Shown piece by piece: positions 6,151 through 13,860 of a stretch of DNA of 14,127 nt. The notes under the pieces were generated by a model. That model was not told the origin of the DNA, did no database searches, and saw only the letters and a list, made by a program, of their open reading frames with translations. The position numbers and the translations under genes are program-made. The stretch is taken from contig MDVR01000119.1 in NCBI GenBank assembly GCA_001940725.1, positions 1 through 14,127 on the forward strand, given 5' to 3'. The number at the start of each line of letters is the position of its first letter. Positions within the stretch are counted from its first letter, which is position 1. This DNA is from Candidatus Heimdallarchaeota archaeon LC_2. Its GTDB lineage: Archaea > Asgardarchaeota > Heimdallarchaeia > Heimdallarchaeales > Kariarchaeaceae.

Positions 6151-7575
6151 ATGAAAAGAAAAATAACTTTTATGATAATAATGATTCTCACCTTATCAAT
6201 GGTGACATCATTTACTCCAAGGGTGCATGCACAGAGAGAAACAATCAAAATTGGTGCAATAGGTCCTCTTGCTATTCCAACTGGAGTCGATATGCAACAC
6301 GGTGCTGAGCTCGCTGTAGCTCAAATCAATGCCGGTGATGGTGTTGATGTTGCTGGTACCGCGTACGATTTTGAGTTGTTACTTGAGACAACTTCAGGTT
6401 CAACAGGTATACCTGATGCAGCAACCGGACAAGCTAGTATTACTAAACTTGCTGGTGATGGTGCAGTTGCAATGCTCGGAGGTTTTAGAACCGAAGTAGT
6501 CGCTACTATGCAGTTCGTAATGAATGTTACAGGTATTCCATTTCTGGGAGTAGGATCTACATCTCCTATAATTACGGAATATTTCTATCGTGTTGGTCCA
6601 GTTAATGGTACTACATTAGCAAGAAATCTTATTGCTTTATACGGTACTTTCCTTGTAGCAGCTCCACACAATATAACAGATGTTGTTGTAGTAAGAGAAG
6701 ATGCTGTATGGACAGAAGCAATTTCTGCTGCGGTTAAAGGTGCTTTAGAAGGACTCTTTGGTATGACTGTGGATACTGCAACAGTTGATGCAATTCCAGA
6801 AGGAGCTAGTGGTTCTGATGTAGCAGCAGCAATGTCTGCAATTGATTCAGCAAATTATGATGCAATTCTGCCTTTATTTTCAGCCCCCGTCGGACAAAGA
6901 GTTTCTGAACAATGGGCAGCATTAGGTCTAAATGAAGATCTATACCTGGCAGGTATTAATGTCGCAGCTCAAGATTCTGATTATTTGGAAGATACTGGTG
7001 ATGCAGCAATCGGTGAAATTACCCTTTTAGCAGCACCTCCAGATCAAAATCCAACTTCAACATCAGCAGCATTCAAAACTGCATATGAAGCAGAGTATGG
7101 AGAACTACCAACATATACTGCTTTTGCCGCTTTTGATGCTGTCATGATTCTTAAAGATGCAATTGAAAGAGCTGGATCATTTGCATCAGCTGACATTCAT
7201 GCAGTATTACCAGATACTGACTATAAGGGTGTTTCTGCTACAATAAGATTCACATCTGAATCCTCTGCTGGTCAAGTTGCCTCAGCTTCAGTCCCTGATA
7301 CTCTTAAACCTTTCAATAATACAGTTGCTCATGATTTATATACAACAAGTACTATTGGAGTTTCAGGGTTCCCATTTAATCAACCATATTTTGCACAATG
7401 GTTTGCAGATGGATCACAAGGTGCTATTTGGGCTGGTACTTCCACCGGATACAAAAGCGCTGAAGCACCATCTTATGCACCTGAAAGTGATGATGGGTTC
7501 TTACCCGGATTTGAAGGAATTTTTGTAGCATTCGCCATTGGTACTTTTGTTGTTCTTAGAAAAAGAAAGAATTAA
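6151..7575 (+). CDS. livK: Liv-type ABC transporter substrate-binding protein with C-terminal membrane anchor
   Basis: This is the extracellular solute-binding protein of a branched-chain-amino-acid/amide (HAAT) importer. It has 474 residues. An N-terminal signal sequence (KRK, a hydrophobic core to about residue 20, then a likely cleavage after VHA near 27) has no lipobox Cys. The type I periplasmic-binding fold starts at IKIGAIGPL and runs through DMQHGAELAVAQIN and GIPFLGVGSTSP to about 420. The C-terminus has a short linker, PGF at 452-454, a hydrophobic segment to about 470 and RKRKN at the end. This is the layout of a PGF-CTERM archaeosortase signal, so the protein is probably anchored on the cell surface by that route. 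The ligand may be Leu/Ile/Val, but this family also binds urea, amides and aromatic acids. In-frame GTG 6142 and ATG 6145 are alternative starts. It is transcribed apart from livHMGF. Confidence 0.93.
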   Translation: MKRKITFMIIMILTLSMVTSFTPRVHAQRETIKIGAIGPLAIPTGVDMQHGAELAVAQINAGDGVDVAGTAYDFELLLETTSGSTGIPDAATGQASITKLAGDGAVAMLGGFRTEVVATMQFVMNVTGIPFLGVGSTSPIITEYFYRVGPVNGTTLARNLIALYGTFLVAAPHNITDVVVVREDAVWTEAISAAVKGALEGLFGMTVDTATVDAIPEGASGSDVAAAMSAIDSANYDAILPLFSAPVGQRVSEQWAALGLNEDLYLAGINVAAQDSDYLEDTGDAAIGEITLLAAPPDQNPTSTSAAFKTAYEAEYGELPTYTAFAAFDAVMILKDAIERAGSFASADIHAVLPDTDYKGVSATIRFTSESSAGQVASASVPDTLKPFNNTVAHDLYTTSTIGVSGFPFNQPYFAQWFADGSQGAIWAGTSTGYKSAEAPSYAPESDDGFLPGFEGIFVAFAIGTFVVLRKRKN

Positions 7576-7794
7576 AATATATATAAAATTAAGTTAGCAA
7601 TAATTTCAAATAATATTAAAATAACGTCGCATCTATCATATATTTAGAATAATAATTACATTTGAAAATTCTAAATTCTCTTTACTAAATACAGAACCAA
7701 GATAAGTCTCATTTTGATATTTTATGAAAGTGTGCTAATTAGATTATCTTCCTTAGTAATAATTAGAAAAATTCTGAGAAAAGGTTAAGTTAAT

Positions 7795-7826
7795 ACTTTC
7801 AAACAGAGATATATAACTTTCAAACA
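7795..7826 (+). promoter_or_regulatory. Paired 11-base direct repeats flanking the livH TATA box (candidate operator)
   Basis: ACTTTCAAACA occurs exactly twice, at 7795-7805 and 7816-7826, 21 bases apart start to start (two helical turns). The TATA-like GATATATAA lies in the gap. A regulator bound to both repeats on one face of the DNA would sit across the TATA box, so repression of livHMGF is the simplest reading. No regulator gene is in the window. Confidence 0.5.
7808..7816 (+). promoter_or_regulatory. TATA box of the livHMGF operon
   Basis: GATATATAA is centred near 7812, which predicts a transcript start around 7836-7838. That is just before the AGGTGA ribosome binding site (7839-7844), so the transcript would have a very short leader. 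Confidence 0.5.
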
Positions 7827-7838
7827 TGTTTTGATTGT

Positions 7839-7844
7839 AGGTGA
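7839..7844 (+). promoter_or_regulatory. Ribosome binding site pointing to a livH start upstream of TTG 7905
   Basis: AGGTGA is a perfect match to the archaeal anti-Shine-Dalgarno sequence. It lies six bases before an ATA codon at 7851 that is in frame with livH, and 60 bases before the first TTG. Between them the livH frame is open (after TGA at 7842-7844) and has no ATG, GTG or TTG. Confidence 0.5.
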
Positions 7845-7904
7845 CTTAATATAAACGGCGAAGATATCAATCCAAACCCAGAAACAAGTGGGATAATAAG
7901 TAGA

Positions 7905-9323
7905 TTGGCAAATTTTTTTCAATTAGATTTGAAGAATAATGAAAATGCAGGTTCAATAATCTTTCTTCTTATTCTAGCCCCTTCATTTATAGTGTATTTA
8001 GTATTAATTAACCTTGAGGGCGGTAGTGTGGATACAGAATCTGTTTCAGGGATTCTAATTCGAGGTTTTGCGCGTGGGGCTTTTTATGCTTTAATATCAG
8101 TAGGGTTTTCAATAATATTTGGTGTTGCTAAGATGTTCAAACTATCAATAGGTGGTTATTTTGTTATTGGGGCCTACACTGCGTTTTGGTTTAAGGAATC
8201 ATCTAAAATGGGAATTGATGATATTCATAAAGGCGGAATTTCAAATCAAACGGATTTGATTTTCAAATTAATAATATATGCCCCCATAATTTTATTCTTT
8301 GGATTTTTAATTTATATGTTTGTTTATTTTGGACAAACAATTGGTACAGGATTAATTTTATTGAATTTTGCTTTCTTGATATTGGAACGTCAATTACTAA
8401 TTGATAATTATGATGCAACAGGTTTTACTTCAACATCATTGGCCTTCTATATTCAAGCCGGGTTTCTTCTTGCTGGTATGAGTTTAATATACTTGGAACT
8501 TACAAATAAACAGATATTGACTTTTATGTTTAGTTTAAATATCTTAGCAGTGTTTTTCTCTTTAGATTCAAATTTCTTAATATCACCCGCTTTGTATTTG
8601 GCTATTTTCTTTTTTTCGATAATCATTGTAGCAATCATAAGTATGCTAGTTGATAGATATTTGTTGGAAAAAGCCAGAGATAATCCTACAAATGTTTTAA
8701 TTATTACTTTTGGAATAGCATTACTGATACAAAGTATAATTCCAATATTCAAATTCCCATCACGGGGTGGTTTTGAAGTGTTTGGAATAGATCCACATAG
8801 TTTGGGGGGAATTGTAACAACTGGAGAAAGATACCAGTTATTTGGAACAAAAATTCAAGCTTTGCAAGTAATCTCTGCCATTTTCTCTTTAATTTTCTTA
8901 ATTCTAGTTTATTATTTCATTAAAAAAACACCAATGGGACGAGCTATGGAGGCAGTATCCGAAGATCCCGAAGCAGCATGGCTTGTTGGTATTAATGTAA
9001 GAAAAGTATATTTAGTAGCAACTGGATTGGGTATGGCATTGGCAGCAGCAGCAGCAATTTTAACTACCCCTTTTGATGCGCGTCCTAATTGGAGTGTTTT
9101 TATGGGTTGGACACCTTTAGTATTTGCTATCGCGGTTGTCACACTTGGAGGGATTGGTAGCATATTTGGCAGCGCAATTGCAGGTTTTATCATAGGGTAC
9201 ACTGAAGTTACAGTTGCCACTAATGAAGTCTCTTTGAGCGGAATTGTCCCTTTAATAATGATATTCATTATTATGCTCATAAGGCCAAATGGATTATTTG
9301 GAATATCGGAGGAAGGTGAATGA
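7905..9323 (+). CDS. livH: Liv-type ABC transporter permease LivH, enlarged
   Basis: This is one of two permeases of the HAAT importer. From TTG 7905 it has 472 residues; typical LivH has about 290. After an extra N-terminal hydrophobic segment (17-36), the family core begins with GAFYALISVGFSIIFGV (59-75) and IGGYFVIGAYTAF. It resumes near 228 with LLEKARDNPTNVLIITFGIALL and includes TPMGRAMEAVSEDPEAAWLVG (the loop that contacts the ATPases), TLGGIGSIFGS and the end RPNGLFG. In between, residues about 117-225 are an insertion with about four additional hydrophobic segments. The true start is probably upstream: an AGGTGA site and an open in-frame stretch from ATA 7851 would add 18 residues (INGEDINPNPETSGIISR), hydrophilic and plausible as a cytosolic N-terminus. 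The stop overlaps the livM start by 4 bases. Confidence 0.92.
   Translation: MANFFQLDLKNNENAGSIIFLLILAPSFIVYLVLINLEGGSVDTESVSGILIRGFARGAFYALISVGFSIIFGVAKMFKLSIGGYFVIGAYTAFWFKESSKMGIDDIHKGGISNQTDLIFKLIIYAPIILFFGFLIYMFVYFGQTIGTGLILLNFAFLILERQLLIDNYDATGFTSTSLAFYIQAGFLLAGMSLIYLELTNKQILTFMFSLNILAVFFSLDSNFLISPALYLAIFFFSIIIVAIISMLVDRYLLEKARDNPTNVLIITFGIALLIQSIIPIFKFPSRGGFEVFGIDPHSLGGIVTTGERYQLFGTKIQALQVISAIFSLIFLILVYYFIKKTPMGRAMEAVSEDPEAAWLVGINVRKVYLVATGLGMALAAAAAILTTPFDARPNWSVFMGWTPLVFAIAVVTLGGIGSIFGSAIAGFIIGYTEVTVATNEVSLSGIVPLIMIFIIMLIRPNGLFGISEEGE
9308..9319 (+). promoter_or_regulatory. Ribosome binding site of livM
   Basis: GGAGGAAGGTGA directly precedes ATG 9320 inside the end of livH. GGAGG ends seven bases before the start; GGTGA abuts it. 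It supports translational coupling. Confidence 0.75.
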
Positions 9324-10753
9324 AAATAAATTGGTCCTATTACTATGATGAGATATCAGATAGGGCATTTTATATTTTAGGTTTTTTCTTATTAGTCTTC
9401 TTACCTTTCATGAAAGATTGGATTCTAATTGGGGATTTTGTAAGAAATGCTCAATCTACAGGCGTTCTACCAGAAAATGCAAACATGGCTTCAGTTTTGG
9501 GATTGGCTGCAGTTTTCGCAATTTTCGCTGCATCTTGGGATCTAATGTCCGGATTTAGTGGTCAGATTTCGTTTGGACATGCATTGTTTTTTGGCATGGG
9601 TGGTTATCTTTCAATAAAAGTAAAACACGGGATGGTTCTATACAATATCGAAGTTTTTCCAGGAATTGTAAATAATTTTCATGATCTTGCTGGGATAAGG
9701 ATTGATATTGGAATGTTACAGGCAATATTTATTGCAGCTTTCATAACAATGTTTCTTGCCACGATGTTAGGAATTTTAACACTAAGATTAAAAGGACCAT
9801 ACTTCGCACTAGTTACCTTAGTATTACCACTTATCGCAAGGGTTCTAGTGACAAAAATATGGAAGAATGAGGCTGGTGGTGATCTTGGATTGCCAAAATA
9901 TGGTTCGGATCCTTTAAAAACTGCAGATTTAATAGATTCACCAAGTAATCCAGATTTTACACCTCTAGAAAATCTTGAAATCAAAGCAATCGAAGATTAC
10001 AAAGTAATATTGCCATTTTTAATCATCACAGTGGGGATAATGTATTTCCTAGGTAAGTCTCGATATGGATTAATGCTAAAAGCCATTCGTGAAGATGAAT
10101 TGGCTGCATCATCCTCAGGTATCAATGTGGGATTTTACAAAGTCTCAGTCATAGGAATTAGTGCATTTTTCGCGGCTATTGCAGGTTCTTTGTTAGTACA
10201 AATTGGAGAAAGTGCTTCATCAAGTATATTTGATACTGAAAGGAGCTTTCAAGTAATTATATTTTCTATTCTAGGTGGCATAGGTACAATTACGGGTGCA
10301 GTTGTAGGGGCATTTCTCTTGACATTCAGTATTGAAAATTATTTGAATGAAGCACTAATTGCCATTCCCACTGTTGAAACCCTGGTTTTAAGTTTATTTC
10401 TGATCTTTTCATTAAGATACCAACCCAGAGGAATAATTAGAGCTCAACCGCAATTTAGAAATTCTCTGGTTTTTAGTAGCGTTTGGTCTGTATTTTGGGT
10501 ATTTTATGAATCAGGAGAAATTTTTAGCTCATTCTTGAAAACATTTGATCCTGCAGACATATTAATCAATCTTTTTGGAGATAATGAGAATGGTTTAATG
10601 TATATCGATATTTCAGTTGTTCAAGGTCGGATCCTATTTTATTTTATAATAGGTGTCGTAATCGGTTATTTTTTCCCAGAATTATACAGAAAGGTGAGAT
10701 TAAAAACATGGGGCGTATGGCCCAATTTGGGTAAGTTTGACCCACCGACGTGA
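9320..10753 (+). CDS. livM: Liv-type ABC transporter permease LivM, with C-terminal extension
   Basis: This is the second permease of the importer; LivH and LivM form the membrane channel. It has 477 residues, longer than most LivM. The family signature is [20 protein letters not shown] (74-93). [20 protein letters not shown] (248-267) is the ATPase-contact loop, [14 protein letters not shown] is at 319-332, and the usual end is RYQPRGIIR (366-374). After that point, where the family normally stops, there are about 100 more residues, with a hydrophobic segment at about 434-452 ([16 protein letters not shown], from 437), a possible one near 383-397, and a basic cytosolic tail. The loop at 181-225 is also polar and long. 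It overlaps livH (ATGA) and livG (GTGA or adjacent), so it belongs to one operon. Confidence 0.92.
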   Translation: MKINWSYYYDEISDRAFYILGFFLLVFLPFMKDWILIGDFVRNAQSTGVLPENANMASVLGLAAVFAIFAASWDLMSGFSGQISFGHALFFGMGGYLSIKVKHGMVLYNIEVFPGIVNNFHDLAGIRIDIGMLQAIFIAAFITMFLATMLGILTLRLKGPYFALVTLVLPLIARVLVTKIWKNEAGGDLGLPKYGSDPLKTADLIDSPSNPDFTPLENLEIKAIEDYKVILPFLIITVGIMYFLGKSRYGLMLKAIREDELAASSSGINVGFYKVSVIGISAFFAAIAGSLLVQIGESASSSIFDTERSFQVIIFSILGGIGTITGAVVGAFLLTFSIENYLNEALIAIPTVETLVLSLFLIFSLRYQPRGIIRAQPQFRNSLVFSSVWSVFWVFYESGEIFSSFLKTFDPADILINLFGDNENGLMYIDISVVQGRILFYFIIGVVIGYFFPELYRKVRLKTWGVWPNLGKFDPPT

Positions 10754-10758
10754 TTATA

Positions 10759-11745
10759 ATGAGTGAAGAAATAAAAGAACAACCAAATAAGTCTGACGAA
10801 CTTGTTGAATCTGATACAGTACTCAGAATAGAAAATTTGACTAAAAAATTTGACGAAATCGTAGCAGTAAATAATGTAAGTTTTGATGTAAAAAAAGGTG
10901 AAATTCTAGGTATAATTGGAGCAAATGGATCAGGTAAAACTACATTGTTTAATTTAATATCTGGTGTACATGATCCGACAACTGGTAAAATATTTGCCAT
11001 CCAGCAAACTCGAACAACTTCACAAAATTTTAAGTACGAAATTCTCCGTCCTTTTATCAGTTTATTCAATGGTATTATTTATCTATTTATTACTCTGATA
11101 TCATTTGTATTATTTCCATTTGACTTGGCTGATTTCAAAGACCGTTCTAAAAACAAACGAAAAAGAGAAACAGCATTACTCAATGGAAGAAATTCAGTTG
11201 ATATTGGTGGAATGAGATCAGATTTAATCGTTAACGAATTTGGGATTGCACGAACATTCCAAATAGTTAGACCATTTAAATTTCTAACAACTCACGAAAA
11301 TGTTACGATTCCACATGTACCTCGTAAAACTTTCGCGAGCCCTGCTAAATTAAAATCAGATGGGTTAAGATCACTACTTGATGTAGATTTGGGTGAAAAG
11401 AAAAATTATCCAGCATTTATTCTTCCGCACGGTGATCTCAAACGGCTTGATATATCTCGGACTTTAGCTTGTGACCCAGAAATTATTTTGCTAGATGAGC
11501 CCTATAGTGGTTTGGGATCTGAAGATTCGTTTAGAATCACACAATTAATAAAAAGGGCAAATGAAGAATTTGGAGTTACAATAATGATTGTTGAACATAA
11601 GCTGAAATTTCTTTCTAAATTGGTAACGAGAATCATTGTGTTGGATCAAGGAACAGTCATAGCGGTCGGTACTCCTAAAGAGATCTCTGAAAATAAGAAA
11701 GTAATCTCGGCATATTTAGGAACGGAGGCTTCTCAAATTGCTTGA
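10759..11745 (+). CDS. livG: Liv-type ABC transporter ATPase LivG, with a hydrophobic insert and degenerate signature
   Basis: This is one of two ATPases of the importer. From ATG 10759 it has 328 residues (331 from GTG 10750, which overlaps the livM stop); the family is usually about 250-260. Walker A is GANGSGKT (54-61), the Q-loop is Q168 in ARTFQ, Walker B is IILLDE (242-247) with catalytic E247, and the switch His is H280. Between the strand after Walker A (TTGKI, 75-79) and VDIGG (147) lies an insert of about 70 residues that contains a strongly hydrophobic run at 98-121 and then a basic cluster ([10 protein letters not shown]). The ABC signature, normally LSYGQ in LivG, reads LPHGD (222-226). 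Despite this, the surrounding family pattern ([20 protein letters not shown]) is clear. It overlaps livF by 8 bases. Confidence 0.9.
   Translation: MSEEIKEQPNKSDELVESDTVLRIENLTKKFDEIVAVNNVSFDVKKGEILGIIGANGSGKTTLFNLISGVHDPTTGKIFAIQQTRTTSQNFKYEILRPFISLFNGIIYLFITLISFVLFPFDLADFKDRSKNKRKRETALLNGRNSVDIGGMRSDLIVNEFGIARTFQIVRPFKFLTTHENVTIPHVPRKTFASPAKLKSDGLRSLLDVDLGEKKNYPAFILPHGDLKRLDISRTLACDPEIILLDEPYSGLGSEDSFRITQLIKRANEEFGVTIMIVEHKLKFLSKLVTRIIVLDQGTVIAVGTPKEISENKKVISAYLGTEASQIA
11724..11728 (+). promoter_or_regulatory. Ribosome binding site of livF
   Basis: GGAGG inside the end of livG lies nine bases before TTG 11738 and supports that unusual start codon. No ATG or GTG is available nearby in frame, and the N-terminus [12 protein letters not shown] fits the family exactly. 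Confidence 0.7.
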
Positions 11746-12490
11746 AACTAAAAACCTCAGTATTCACTATGGACGTGCTATTGCTTTAGCATCTGTAGAT
11801 CTAAAAGTAAAAACAGGTGAGTTTGTTTCTGTAATTGGTGCAAATGGCGCAGGAAAATCAACCCTCCTACGAGCGATTAGTGGTTTAATTGAACTTGAAA
11901 AAGGTAAAGTACTTTATAATAATGAAATAATGGTAGAATCTACGAAATCTCAATTTAGAAGTATCGGGAGAAATAAATCATTACAACCTAATGAAATAGT
12001 AAAACGTGGTATAATCCATTGTCCGGAAAGAAGAAAATTATTTCCTCGATTAACGCTAGAAGAAAATTTAATGCTTGGCGCTTATGTTCACAATGAAGAA
12101 GTAGAAGAGAATGCAAAAAAACTTGAAGAGGTATTGGATATATTTCCAGATTTACGACATAGATTACATGAAAATGCAGGTAATTTTTCAGGTGGACAAC
12201 AACAAATGATTGCTATTGCCAGGTCTTTAATGAGTAGACCAAAATTATTAATGCTTGACGAACCGAGTTTAGGATTGGCTCCAATTATCAGAGCAGATAT
12301 AATGGATAAAATTCGTGATATCTCTAAGCAGGGAACGACTATTTTGCTAATTGAGCAAGATGCAAATTTAGCATTGTCTGTTTCTGATAGAGCATATTTA
12401 TTGGAAGATGGTGCGGTAGAAAGAGAAGGTCCATGTAAAGAATTATTAAAAGATGAATATATTACGCAAGCTTATCTTGGATTTAATTAA
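11738..12490 (+). CDS. livF: Liv-type ABC transporter ATPase LivF
   Basis: This is the second ATPase of the importer, 250 residues, close to the usual 235-240. Walker A is GANGAGKS (34-41), the signature is FSGGQ (150-154, followed by QQMIAIARSL), Walker B is LLMLDE (170-175) with E175, and the switch position is Gln (LIEQDAN), as is normal for LivF. CPERRKLFPRLTLEENL (95-111) is typical of the LivF Q-loop region. A small insert of about 15 residues (66-84) precedes it and is not usual. The start is TTG 11738, supported by GGAGG upstream. It is the last gene of livHMGF. Its stop codon overlaps that of the convergent amidohydrolase gene, leaving no room for a separate terminator. Confidence 0.94.
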   Translation: MLETKNLSIHYGRAIALASVDLKVKTGEFVSVIGANGAGKSTLLRAISGLIELEKGKVLYNNEIMVESTKSQFRSIGRNKSLQPNEIVKRGIIHCPERRKLFPRLTLEENLMLGAYVHNEEVEENAKKLEEVLDIFPDLRHRLHENAGNFSGGQQQMIAIARSLMSRPKLLMLDEPSLGLAPIIRADIMDKIRDISKQGTTILLIEQDANLALSVSDRAYLLEDGAVEREGPCKELLKDEYITQAYLGFN

Positions 12491-13713
12491 TTCTCATCCT
12501 CTGAATATTCATACACAAGATCCCCATCAATATAGGTTTTTAATACTCTATTTCTTACATCAAATGGATCACCATCAAAGATAACGAAATCTGCATCTTT
12601 TCCAGCTTTCAGACTTCCCACACGATCATCAACGTTTAAAACCTTAGCAGGATTTAAAGTAATTGTTTCCAATGCTCTATCTGCAGGTAATCCTTCTCGA
12701 ATTGCCATGACAACGGTATCTCTTAATCCATCAATTGGAATGACTGGTGCATCGGTAGTTATACACACCATGACTCCTGCTTTAACCATTATGCCTGGTG
12801 TTTTAAGTGATTTGTTGACTAGTTCCCGTTTTACTCTGGTACCAAATAATGGTCCTATTACACAGGGTAGATTTTTTTCAGCAATAATTTCTTTAATCTT
12901 TGAAGACTCAGTAGCATGATCAATAACAAGTTTATATCCAAATTCTTCTGAAAGTCTAATTGCTGTTCTAATATCATCTGCTCTATGTGAATGGCAACGT
13001 ATTGGAATTTCTCGATTTAATACTTTTAGCAAAATTTCCTTACCAAGGTCATATTCGGGTTTTGATGGTAAATCATTTTTCTTTTTATTTTCATCATCAC
13101 CTTCCTCAATCGATTTTATTTTTTTGTAATATCCCTCCCATTTTTGAGCATAATCTAATGTTTCATAGAATGATTTTCGAATTAAATAAGCAACAGCCAT
13201 TCGTGTATGTGGGGCCCTCTTGTTATTTACACCAACCCTTTTAGGATTTTCGCCCATTGCCATTTTAACACCTGCAGGTTCTCTAATCACCATTTCATCA
13301 ATTACATGCCCTCTCGATTTTACAACACAAAATTGCCCTCCAATGGGATTTGCTGAACCATGAGTTAAACCCATGGTGGTTACTCCACCTTTTCTTGCAT
13401 CATCGAATCCTAAATCTTCAGGGAAAATAGAATCCATACTTCTAAGATATGGAACGATTGCTTCACTTGTCTCATTGCCATCACCCACAGCAGGTCCCGG
13501 TGATACACCTTCTTCCCAAAGACCAACATGCGAATGAGCATCGATTAATCCAGGTGTGATCTCCATTCCCTTACAGTCAATTACTTCATATCCATCTGTT
13601 GACAAATTTTCCCCTACTTCTACTATAGATGAACCATCAATAATTAAAATTGCATTCTCAATGGGCTCGCCCTCCATGGTGTGAATTTTTGCACCGACAA
13701 ACGCTTTTTTCAT
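12487..13713 (-). CDS. Metal-dependent amidohydrolase (imidazolonepropionase-like)
   Basis: This is a 408-residue member of the amidohydrolase superfamily, nearest in pattern to imidazolonepropionase-related hydrolases (COG1228-like); cytosolic, with no signal peptide. Metal-site residues can be followed: H60 and H62 in DAHSHVG, H241 and/or H243 in CHSHRADD, H266 in VIDHATE and D321 in TTDAP. The N-terminal beta-sandwich (AFVGAKIHTMEGEPIENAI) and its C-terminal half (LNVDDRVGSLKAGKDADFVI) are typical. GGQFCVVKSRG and MGENPKRVG mark this subfamily. The substrate is unknown; cyclic amides, N-acyl amino acids or dipeptides are options known for relatives. It is convergent with livF, sharing the stop region TTAA, so common regulation is not implied. 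The minus strand has a TATA-like stretch about 27 bases before ATG 13713, suggesting a leaderless mRNA. Confidence 0.9.
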   Translation of the reverse strand: MKKAFVGAKIHTMEGEPIENAILIIDGSSIVEVGENLSTDGYEVIDCKGMEITPGLIDAHSHVGLWEEGVSPGPAVGDGNETSEAIVPYLRSMDSIFPEDLGFDDARKGGVTTMGLTHGSANPIGGQFCVVKSRGHVIDEMVIREPAGVKMAMGENPKRVGVNNKRAPHTRMAVAYLIRKSFYETLDYAQKWEGYYKKIKSIEEGDDENKKKNDLPSKPEYDLGKEILLKVLNREIPIRCHSHRADDIRTAIRLSEEFGYKLVIDHATESSKIKEIIAEKNLPCVIGPLFGTRVKRELVNKSLKTPGIMVKAGVMVCITTDAPVIPIDGLRDTVVMAIREGLPADRALETITLNPAKVLNVDDRVGSLKAGKDADFVIFDGDPFDVRNRVLKTYIDGDLVYEYSEDEN

Positions 13714-13733
13714 TAATCAACAGCAAAGAGGTC

Positions 13734-13746
13734 ATAATAAAAATTA
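13734..13746 (-). promoter_or_regulatory. Possible TATA element of the amidohydrolase gene
   Basis: The minus strand reads AATTTTTATTATG here, centred about 27 bases before ATG 13713. The spacing suits a leaderless transcript. Composition-based only. Confidence 0.35.
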
Positions 13747-13860
13747 TTTGTGAGAAAGACTAAAATCTTATTATTCATTTTTCAAATCCATTTTATTCTT
13801 GTACTATTAAGAAATTTGATTATTTTTCGATATTCTAAATACAATTATCGAATGATAGGA

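Larger units (their letters stand above)
7576..7850 (+). other. Intergenic region between livK and livH
   Basis: These 275 bases (up to 7904 if livH starts at TTG) contain no credible gene. The part after livK is very A+T-rich (ATATATATAAAATTAA) with no clear hairpin terminator. The last 60 bases hold the livH promoter, two direct repeats and a ribosome binding site, listed separately. The middle, about 7620-7780, shows nothing I can name. Confidence 0.7.

Noticed and set aside
7576..7850. Small gene or structured RNA between livK and livH
   Set aside because: I found no convincing reading frame, tRNA-like fold or repeated C/D-box pattern; only promoter elements near the right end.
9043..9057. 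GCA triplet run in livH as a simple-sequence repeat
   Set aside because: It encodes a short Ala stretch within a conserved membrane helix and is normal for the family.
8912..9280. Minus-strand open frame opposite the conserved end of livH
   Set aside because: It is a shadow of a strongly conserved coding region and its residue pattern mirrors the codons of LivH.
10644..11069. Long minus-strand open frame opposite livM/livG
   Set aside because: It lies antisense to clear ABC transporter motifs and shows no recognisable family features.
13826..13852. Inverted repeat TTCGATA/TATCGAA downstream of ppc as a terminator
   Set aside because: The 7-base arms have a 13-base loop and on the ppc strand are followed by A-rich, not T-rich, sequence, so it does not look like a terminator.
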